Source: Hofstenia miamia (lineage: Eukaryota > Xenacoelomorpha > Acoela > Hofsteniidae). Taken from it: DNA of 48,069 nt. The stretch covers positions 436,021-484,089 of the forward strand of contig CABFPE010000349.1 of the NCBI GenBank assembly GCA_900660155.1, in the 5' to 3' direction. The translations under genes and the position numbers were made by a program. The notes beneath the pieces are model-generated. The model had not been told where the DNA came from. It worked only from the letters and a program-made list of their open reading frames with translations, and did not search any database. This document shows positions 45,401 to 48,069 of the stretch, one piece after another (position 1 is the stretch's first letter; each line of letters starts with the position of its first letter).

Positions 45401-47527
45401 TTCAAATGTTTTTTGATTTTCTGAGAGATTGACAATATCGAATCAGATGTACTTTGACCAATGCGAAAGCCAAATTGATTTTTAGATAAAATTTTATTTT
45501 TTCCAATATAAACTTGCAAACAAATTTAGGAAACATTGACCGATGATTTTCAACATTCAAAAAACTGCCTTTTTGAAGTTTGGTGAAATATCAGTTGTTT
45601 AGAATATCCGGGTATTCATCATCAATAAGACCTTGGTTAAATAATGTGCGAACATATGAAAGTATTATTTTAGAATAAATTATAGACTATTATTAGAACC
45701 TATTGATTTATTGGCGCTTACATTTCCCATTACTGTACACAACTGAAAGTATGCTGCTAGTCGAAATTCAAATTTTTTCTTGAGCTTAAGAACATTTGGA
45801 TTCATTTTTTAGAAGAGTTTTAAACTCATTTGTTGTTTCGCCATCAATTTCTAGCTCATCAATGTTAGTCTTGACTCCTCAAGTTTTAGCAAATGATTTT
45901 TCTTACAAAAATTCATTTATTTTTAGTATTTTTAAGGCGATTAAAAGATTCTTCAGCTTGCTTTTGGTGTTCAATTTGGCGCAGTTTTTTAGTTAGGCCC
46001 TTGGATTCGTTAAGGACGTGGACGTTTCTTTAAACTAGTTTAGAGACGTCCATGTTAGGGGCTAGAATTTAGTTTACACTGATTATTCCTGCTAATCTAA
46101 AGAAATAATTCTTTAGCTCAGCGTGACGCTTAATTAATGCCGTGACACGCTGAGTTAAGGCCGCAGAACACAATGGGTTCAAATTAACCAACGTCTCATT
46201 GGCGCCAATGCCCTTAAATTGAAGCTTAACTGTGGCTCAATAAATTTTAACACATCATTGTTTTTGTTTATGCTAAAAATGTAATGCCATGGGGACATTC
46301 CTTAATGTATATTCAAAGGCGTTTAATGAGAAAGTTTTGTAATGTTTTATAAACACTCCTTCTTTTGTTGGAGCTGAAATTTAGAATTACTAATATATAA
46401 AAAGCAGTTAAGCTCGCAAAATGATTAGAAAACTATAGCTCTCAATTCGCTTGCGTGATCACTAATGAAGTAATCAATCAGTTTTATCTGTAGTAGATTC
46501 CTGCTCATTTATAAATTGTAAGGTAAAATTACTGCAAATTATTACTATTTTTTCTCGATTCGTAATTGTTAAAGAAGTTTGCTTTAAATTTCCAAAAATA
46601 TTAATGAATATATTTTCGTAAGAAGCGACCTCTAATTCCCGAGTTTTAAATTCTATAAATTTTGCTAACATTTATATTAGAGTTATAGGTGATATTAATG
46701 AATTATGTTTCTTTTTGGTATATGCTTGAAGAGATTTCAAACCACATTGTCTCAATACAGCTTTTTTTAGATTTAATGAGTTTAGGGACAAGAATAAGGA
46801 GGCCGCAACATCTATTGTCTCGGTTTTTAGTATAACTATTAAAATTGAGTTGGTCTGGATTGTAGCAATCGCTAAGATCTTAATTTTTAAGCCAAGTCTC
46901 TGTAATTACAAAAATGGTAATTGTAACATATTTGCGTTAAGACTTCTTGCATTTAAATATACAGATCTGTAGTTGTACTGAAAGTAAATTAGCTCTTTAC
47001 GTCTATATACTTCACTTAATACTGGCCCTACGTTTAGTTCTATATCATCACACAAGCTTAATAATAGTTTTGCAAAATTGAATTTGTAAATTATATTATT
47101 ATAAAAAACAAGTGGAGAAAGTAGAGCTTGGGTTAGGCAACAGAAAATTTTGATTAGAGGCAAAACTGCAGAGATCAAGGAAGGACAGAAGTACTTAAAA
47201 CAGAAAAGATCATAAAAAGATGAAAGTAAAATATGGAAGTCAGCATTGAATGAACTACTGGAGGTGAGAATGTTGAGTATATACGTGTCCACATTTGAAA
47301 AATCTTACACTTTCCTCGAACACTAGTGTTTCTATGTACTCAAACTGTTGAAGGCGATTGAGTATTTGCTTCATTGGTTTTGAATGACTTTTCTTATGCA
47401 TGGCACAAATACCAATGGTCACGGTGTGAGAGCGTTGGTCATCCATCGCTTCATCGACCTCACTGACTTCTCGAGAGCTGTCGAAGGAAAGCGGATGACT
47501 TTTCTCGCTACCTCCATCTGAATCGTC
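22698..47527 (-). CDS. PPIP5K: Inositol hexakisphosphate and diphosphoinositol-pentakisphosphate kinase (PPIP5K/VIP1), 21 exons, N-terminus off window
   Basis: Bifunctional cytosolic enzyme of inositol pyrophosphate metabolism: the N-terminal ATP-grasp-type kinase phosphorylates InsP6/5-InsP7 at position 1, and the C-terminal histidine acid phosphatase-like domain removes that phosphate. Exons, 5-prime to 3-prime: 47527-47309, 44400-44243, 43651-43566, 41928-41672, 40429-40268, 38327-38206, 37964-37851, 37629-37455, 37347-37244, 33910-33825, 32122-31881, 31226-31041, 30966-30825, 30734-30511, 30420-30296, 26720-26500, 26333-26209, 25603-25405, 23997-23890, 23843-23632, 22940-22698. They total 3,510 nt and phases agree at every junction. 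Kinase hallmarks: [36 protein letters not shown]. Phosphatase hallmarks: [12 protein letters not shown] (RHGxRxP intact), [31 protein letters not shown]. No internal stop or frameshift was seen, so the gene looks functional. The start codon lies beyond 48069. Confident family call; exact orthology and the last two splice choices are less certain. Confidence 0.93.
23090..23226 (+). mobile_element. LINE C-terminal fragment in PPIP5K intron 20
   Basis: On the strand opposite the gene, one frame reads [12 protein letters not shown], stop, [20 protein letters not shown]. This is the end of a CR1/Jockey-type LINE second ORF (consensus R.WN.LP..I..I.S...FK..LK). Only the tail is present, followed by AT-rich sequence ending in TCTTA-like repeats near 23390-23405. 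Confidence 0.7.
23632..23843 (-). CDS. PPIP5K: PPIP5K exon 20: tail with SAPNL motif
   Basis: [20 protein letters not shown] matches the SSSAPNL motif of animal PPIP5K tails. Acceptor TGTTTAG. The donor GTAGAT at 23631 is assigned because it alone returns phase 0 for the last exon; GTTCGT nearby would give an immediate stop. Confidence 0.75.
23890..23997 (-). CDS. PPIP5K: PPIP5K exon 19: C-terminal tail
   Basis: [20 protein letters not shown] and following Ser/Lys-rich residues. Acceptor GTGCTTAG, donor GTAAGA, 108 nt, phase 1 in and out. The next intron is very short (46 nt). Confidence 0.75.
24111..24380. mobile_element. MITE-like element, CTCCCTC family, copy 1 (worn)
   Basis: About 270 bp, collinear with 42191-42469. 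Shared blocks are CTACATAGAGGGAG, AAAGACTATGTCCTAC, CAGGAATTTATGTG/ATGC and AGCTTATATGGTTATGT. The left terminal repeat is decayed and the right one runs into a TA tract that holds the N at 24407. It lies in PPIP5K intron 18. Confidence 0.8.
24374..24414. repeat. (TA)n tract with single N
   Basis: Pure TA microsatellite interrupted by C and the N at 24407. Probably a contig join or a polymerase-slippage gap; the exons on either side are consistent with one gene, so the join itself seems correct. Confidence 0.85.
25405..25603 (-). CDS. PPIP5K: PPIP5K exon 18: low-complexity C-terminal tail
   Basis: Ser/Lys-rich tail with [13 protein letters not shown] and [14 protein letters not shown]. Acceptor TTTTTTAG. 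Donor GTACGT at 25404 is chosen over a second GT five bases on because only it keeps phase with exon 19. Tails like this are poorly conserved in the family and are likely phosphorylated. Confidence 0.8.
26209..26333 (-). CDS. PPIP5K: PPIP5K exon 17: end of phosphatase domain
   Basis: [20 protein letters not shown], the last conserved beta-strand block (consensus FHVELHFSPG), then a variable stretch. Acceptor AATTTTAG, donor GTAATA, ends in phase 0. Confidence 0.92.
26500..26720 (-). CDS. PPIP5K: PPIP5K exon 16: C-terminal phosphatase motif
   Basis: [20 protein letters not shown] followed by [10 protein letters not shown] and [17 protein letters not shown]. The SESH block carries the second conserved His of the domain. 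Acceptor AATTTAG; donor GTTTCT is weak but is fixed by the reading frame of the next exon. Confidence 0.93.
27106..27976. mobile_element. Composite inverted-repeat element between TA tracts in PPIP5K intron 15
   Basis: Between two (TA)n tracts the motif ATTCGTCGTTTGTA (or its complement TACAAACGACGAAT, with variants such as ACAAACGGCGAATA) occurs about eight times in both orientations, at about 27138, 27175, 27207, 27372, 27867, 27880, 27910 and 27943. It also contains a direct repeat of about 105 bp (27386-27490 and 27568-27672) sharing ATGCTTGGATC and CCTAGTTCATTAGCT. No transposase frame was seen. A non-autonomous DNA transposon with sub-terminal binding sites is the likely class. Confidence 0.6.
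27977..29313. other. Intron 15 sequence without identifiable features
   Basis: AT-rich intron with normal CpG frequency (about 18 CpG in 28001-29000 by eye). No coding or repeat structure recognised. Confidence 0.6.
29314..30156. mobile_element. Possible hAT-like element in PPIP5K intron 15
   Basis: The left end CAGGTGTTTGGTTCCCAACA and the complement of the right end CAGGGCTTCCCATTTG resemble hAT-type termini. GCTGTTAACAG-type palindromes occur near both ends (29339-29350, 30109-30121, 30130-30139). No 8-bp target duplication was found and the two ends match only partly, so this is tentative. Confidence 0.35.
30296..30420 (-). CDS. PPIP5K: PPIP5K exon 15: phosphatase domain
   Basis: [20 protein letters not shown], then [10 protein letters not shown]. 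Acceptor CTTTTTAG, donor GTATAT, 125 nt, ends in phase 2. It is followed by a 3.6-kb intron. Confidence 0.92.
30511..30734 (-). CDS. PPIP5K: PPIP5K exon 14: phosphatase domain
   Basis: Includes [32 protein letters not shown] and ALADVVVPQ, all family hallmarks. Acceptor GCTTTTAG, donor GTGAGT, phase 1 in, phase 0 out. Confidence 0.95.
30825..30966 (-). CDS. PPIP5K: PPIP5K exon 13: phosphatase domain
   Basis: [20 protein letters not shown] followed by [17 protein letters not shown], the family helical insert. Acceptor TGTTTAG, donor GTATGA, 142 nt, ends in phase 1. Confidence 0.92.
31041..31226 (-). CDS. PPIP5K: PPIP5K exon 12: phosphatase domain
   Basis: 62 codons beginning [20 protein letters not shown] and including [11 protein letters not shown] and [20 protein letters not shown]. 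Acceptor GTTTAG, donor GTAAGG, phase 0 both sides. The next intron is only 74 nt. Confidence 0.95.
31227..31880. other. PPIP5K intron 11
   Basis: 654 bp AT-rich intron. Apart from pyrimidine tracts and a run of GTAAATTTACCCCTA-like sequence nothing specific was seen. Confidence 0.6.
31881..32122 (-). CDS. PPIP5K: PPIP5K exon 11: phosphatase core
   Basis: Contains [28 protein letters not shown], and [20 protein letters not shown] followed by [10 protein letters not shown]. These are the most conserved blocks of the phosphatase domain. Acceptor ACTTTTAG, donor GTTCGT, 242 nt, ends in phase 0. Confidence 0.96.
33235..33505. mobile_element. MITE-like element with ACCGGTC motifs and TA tracts
   Basis: The ends TAGGTGTAAACCG and, inverted, TAGATGTAAACCG form a 13-bp terminal repeat with one mismatch. 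Inside, a unit of about 50 bp (CCTAAACTGGTCAAAAAAAG followed by AATGAGTG and a TA run) occurs three times with variable TA length. ACCGGTC occurs near both ends. No target duplication found. Confidence 0.6.
33580..33588 (-). CDS. PPIP5K: Candidate 9-nt microexon in PPIP5K intron 10
   Basis: TTGTGTTTCAG, nine bases (GAATCATGG), then GTAAAA on the minus strand, 77 bases downstream of the first candidate microexon. Inclusion is again phase-neutral. Nine-nucleotide exons are rare, so confidence is low. Confidence 0.2.
33666..33680 (-). CDS. PPIP5K: Candidate 15-nt microexon in PPIP5K intron 10
   Basis: On the minus strand TTGTCTTTTAG precedes 15 bases and then GTAACG. Inclusion would preserve the phase 1 reading frame and add five residues (about GRRNG) in the loop where family members differ most. 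Purely a splice-pattern inference; not needed to close the frame. Confidence 0.3.
33825..33910 (-). CDS. PPIP5K: PPIP5K exon 10: [12 protein letters not shown] block
   Basis: 86 nt encoding [20 protein letters not shown] and [10 protein letters not shown]. The first part is one of the most conserved family motifs; the second is the variable Ser-rich loop. Acceptor TTTTTTTAG, donor GTATTT, phase 2 in, phase 1 out. Confidence 0.93.
34053..34560 (+). mobile_element. CR1/L2-like LINE, C-terminal fragment
   Basis: With several frameshifts and stops, the plus strand reads the end of a CR1/L2-type reverse transcriptase [48 protein letters not shown], and later a decayed DRAFA...[10 protein letters not shown]...FKKDLK.WL. 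Oriented against the gene in intron 9. Its 3-prime end meets the 3-prime end of the next LINE tail to tail. Confidence 0.8.
34575..37010 (-). mobile_element. Non-LTR retrotransposon with restriction-like endonuclease (R2/R4/Dong-like), broken
   Basis: The 593-codon frame 36987-35206 is a LINE reverse transcriptase. Blocks: FRPITCLP (residues 134-141), [11 protein letters not shown] (203-213), [10 protein letters not shown] (257-266), catalytic box YMRDLK (301-306), EGYKYLGG (about 365). The first Asp of the usual YxDD box is Arg (codon 36081-36079), so it is catalytically dead. A second frame (35246-34791) carries a zinc knuckle, [18 protein letters not shown], and a restriction-like endonuclease motif ([11 protein letters not shown]). 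A third frame downstream reads the C-terminal [14 protein letters not shown] and [12 protein letters not shown]. The frameshifts lie near 35303-35308 and 34795, and a TAG is at 35270-35268. The 5-prime part is missing. Clade assignment beyond the endonuclease type is inference. Confidence 0.85.
37244..37347 (-). CDS. PPIP5K: PPIP5K exon 9: phosphatase domain
   Basis: [17 protein letters not shown], then [10 protein letters not shown], matching the helical segment before the [12 protein letters not shown] block. Acceptor GTTTTTAG, donor GTAAGT. 104 nt, phase 0 in, phase 2 out. The next intron (3.3 kb) carries two LINE remnants. Confidence 0.9.
37455..37629 (-). CDS. PPIP5K: PPIP5K exon 8: phosphatase RHGxRxP motif
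   Basis: Starts at the Met-Glu-Leu-Arg block and contains [20 protein letters not shown], then [10 protein letters not shown]. The catalytic His and the phosphate-binding Arg residues of the histidine acid phosphatase signature are intact; the usual Thr after RHGDR is Gln. Acceptor TGTTTAG, donor GTTCGT, ends in phase 0. Confidence 0.95.
37851..37964 (-). CDS. PPIP5K: PPIP5K exon 7: kinase-phosphatase linker
   Basis: Encodes the linker that ends in [12 protein letters not shown] just before the phosphatase domain; conserved family sequence has the same IP.VPTT.GT pattern. The kinase-end part, [18 protein letters not shown], is more divergent. Acceptor CGTTTAG, donor GTAATT, phase 2 in and out. 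Confidence 0.88.
38206..38327 (-). CDS. PPIP5K: PPIP5K exon 6: metal-binding part of kinase
   Basis: Contains [20 protein letters not shown] followed by [20 protein letters not shown]. The Asp of GFDLLR and the Asp/Asn of DVN correspond to the magnesium-binding residues of the family. Acceptor ATTTTAG, donor GTGAGA, 122 nt, ends in phase 2. Confidence 0.93.
38588..38949 (+). mobile_element. hAT-like MITE with GAGCC repeats, copy 1
   Basis: Starts CAGACTTGTCAACGAGCC and ends with the complement of CAGACTTGTCAACGCGC. Tandem GAGCC pentamers lie near both ends (GAGCCGAGCCGAGCC). Inverted relative to 39873-40222 and homologous throughout. No 8-bp target duplication could be matched at its flanks. 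Confidence 0.85.
39873..40222 (-). mobile_element. hAT-like MITE with GAGCC repeats, copy 2, intact target duplication
   Basis: 350 bp with 20-bp terminal inverted repeats (CAGACTTGTCAACGAGCCGA) and flanked by perfect 8-bp direct repeats ATCTTGAA at 39865-39872 and 40223-40230. CAG-starting ends plus an 8-bp duplication are the signature of hAT-superfamily insertion. No transposase; moved in trans. It lies in PPIP5K intron 5, next to the exon 5 donor. Confidence 0.92.
40268..40429 (-). CDS. PPIP5K: PPIP5K exon 5: kinase domain
   Basis: 54 codons: [20 protein letters not shown], then [18 protein letters not shown]. Acceptor AATTTAG, donor GTAAGT. A hAT-like MITE ends 37 bases downstream of this donor (target duplication 40223-40230). 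Confidence 0.93.
40940..41332 (+). pseudogene. Helix-turn-helix domain frame in PPIP5K intron 4 (transposase-like N-terminus)
   Basis: The plus-strand frame (TTG start, no ATG) contains [20 protein letters not shown], then [20 protein letters not shown] and RGRPP. This is a clear helix-turn-helix with an AT-hook-like end, as found at the N-terminus of Tc1/mariner- or Merlin-type transposases and related host proteins. No DDE catalytic domain follows; the frame stops at 41332. Opposite strand to the host gene. It could be a truncated transposon or an exon of a nested gene with a donor at GTATGC after RGRPP; the former is simpler. Confidence 0.55.
41672..41928 (-). CDS. PPIP5K: PPIP5K exon 4: ATP-binding core
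   Basis: 257 nt containing [35 protein letters not shown] and [17 protein letters not shown], the highly conserved nucleotide- and inositide-binding Lys/Arg blocks of the kinase. Acceptor GTTTAG, donor GTAATC, ends in phase 0. Confidence 0.93.
42191..42469. mobile_element. MITE, CTCCCTC family, copy 2 (intact ends)
   Basis: 279 bp with perfect 18-bp terminal inverted repeats (ATACTAATACCTCCCTCT) embedded in TA tracts on both sides, consistent with a TA target. The inner inverted motif CTACATAGAGGGAG occurs twice near the left end and again at the right end. In PPIP5K intron 3. Homologous to 24111-24380. Confidence 0.9.
42950..43000. repeat. GACCC/GACCCG short tandem repeat
   Basis: CTTGACCCGATCCGACCCGA and following GACCC pentamers, then ATCGGGTAGCC. 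The pentamer pattern resembles the sub-terminal repeats of the hAT-like MITEs in intron 5 but differs in sequence; perhaps the end of another MITE family. Confidence 0.6.
43269..43364. repeat. 48-bp tandem duplication
   Basis: Two identical units carrying GTAAAGTGAAAAATCAAGG begin 48 bases apart (43273 and 43321). In PPIP5K intron 3. Confidence 0.9.
43566..43651 (-). CDS. PPIP5K: PPIP5K exon 3: kinase domain
   Basis: 86 nt encoding [20 protein letters not shown] and the following DRD, the family segment that continues the ATP-grasp N-lobe. Acceptor CATTTTAG, donor GTTAGC, phase 2 in, phase 1 out. Confidence 0.87.
44113..44228. repeat. 29-bp minisatellite, four copies
   Basis: Units begin at 44113, 44142, 44171 and 44200, with core GATATCACTATCAATTCCAG. 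The third unit differs at two positions. It lies in PPIP5K intron 2, starting 14 bases past the exon 2 donor in gene orientation. Confidence 0.95.
44243..44400 (-). CDS. PPIP5K: PPIP5K exon 2: kinase domain
   Basis: Encodes [20 protein letters not shown], then [20 protein letters not shown] and [10 protein letters not shown], matching the family block between the first and second kinase subdomains. Acceptor AATTTAG, donor GTACAC, 158 nt, ends in phase 2. A four-copy 29-bp minisatellite begins 14 bases after the donor. Confidence 0.88.
44560..47292 (-). mobile_element. APE-type LINE relic (CR1/Jockey-like) in PPIP5K intron 1
   Basis: Same strand as the gene. From 47292: [15 protein letters not shown] followed by a decayed NARSL motif, the usual start of the endonuclease region of CR1/Jockey-type ORF2. 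46671-46474: endonuclease-like remnant (SYENIFINI). 45519-45274: reverse transcriptase block [20 protein letters not shown] and [17 protein letters not shown]. 45234-45028: catalytic region with ADDSCL (YADD worn to HADD) and [12 protein letters not shown]. Further downstream VQYLGVEL and a worn C-terminus are readable to about 44560. Multiple frameshifts and stops; inactive. Confidence 0.85.
47309..47527 (-). CDS. PPIP5K: PPIP5K exon 1 of window: start of kinase domain
   Basis: The acceptor ACTTTAG is followed by an acidic/Ser-rich leader and then the first strand of the kinase domain ([20 protein letters not shown], then [12 protein letters not shown]). The donor is GTAAGA at 47308. Phase 0 in, phase 0 out, 73 codons. 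An upstream exon with the start codon must lie past the window edge. Confidence 0.88.
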
Positions 47528-47529
47528 CT

Positions 47530-48069
47530 AAAGTAAAATTCTCCAATATTTTGATATGAAATCATCCCAGAATATCAAAGACCTTTTAAATTTCACAACC
47601 TTAATGAATATATTAATTATATTATATAATCAAGCTCCATCAACCAATTCATTCTTAGCGTCATTGAAAATCTTAGTCGCGGGTTAAAGAAAGCAGTTAA
47701 TAAATTCTTCCAATCTGAAAGTCTAAATTACACTAGAAAAAATAATTGATTAGAACTATTACATCAAATGATTTTGTCAACGACAGGCAGAATGCAAAAT
47801 ATCTTCTTTCGTTTAACACTAGAAAGACTATTGCTCCTTTTGATTCTCTTTCATGCAGCATTTCAAAAAAGAACATAATGTAAACAATGAAAAAAAAATT
47901 ATGCATGCAAATTTAAATGGATTATCAGTTTAATTGGTGGTGCATATACCTGCTGTTGTTTTAATGAATGCATACACAAGTAAACAAAATTCTAATTGGT
48001 GTCAATTTTGACACACTTGGACTTTCTAGTGTTAAGAAGAATTCTCAAATTAATGACTATATATATATA
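47530..48069. other. Intron upstream of first visible PPIP5K exon
   Basis: 540 bases of AT-rich intron ending in a TA tract at the window edge. No exon was recognised; the start codon of the gene is farther right. Confidence 0.6.

Overview
This is eukaryotic, animal-type DNA. The right half holds most of one recognisable gene split by introns. The left half is retrotransposon debris. I cannot name the species or phylum. Three single N positions (9147, 17647, 24407) look like contig joins, and at least one is flanked by an unmerged overlap, so parts of the layout are assembly artefact.

Right half (about 22.7-48.1 kb, minus strand): 21 coding exons of a PPIP5K/VIP1-type inositol pyrophosphate kinase-phosphatase can be placed by reading through splice sites. 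They total 3,510 nt (1,169 codons plus stop) and the frame closes exactly at every junction. They run from the N-terminal ATP-grasp-type kinase domain (47.5-37.9 kb), through the histidine acid phosphatase domain (37.6-26.2 kb), to a Ser-rich tail ending at 22698. The start codon lies beyond the right edge. Twenty of 21 acceptors end in TAG and only one in CAG. The introns hold mobile elements: an APE-type LINE relic (44.6-47.3 kb), a broken LINE with a restriction-like endonuclease (34.6-37.0 kb), two CR1/L2-like LINE tails, and several families of MITE-like inverted-repeat elements, one with a perfect 8-bp target duplication.

Left half (1-22.6 kb): decayed Ty3/Gypsy elements on both strands, an inverted LTR-like pair, a tRNA-derived SINE head, two unrecognised decayed open frames on the minus strand (7.46-8.64 and 11.9-14.3 kb), and a perfect 78-bp satellite array of about 33 copies (20061-22621). 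A 2,423-bp stretch of the minus-strand Gypsy element is present twice in tandem around the N at 17647, almost certainly a contig overlap.

The most striking signal is compositional. By eye there are only two CpG dinucleotides in the first 8,000 bases, against roughly 18 per kb in an intron near 28 kb. The switch falls at the right end of the 78-bp array, inside an N-free contig. In-frame stops in the left-half relics are mostly TGA, several at positions where the protein family has Arg, which fits CGA-to-TGA decay by CpG deamination. Either the window joins DNA from two genomes at the array, or a heavily CpG-mutated transposon block abuts an unmethylated gene. The left and right halves share no repeat family that I could see.
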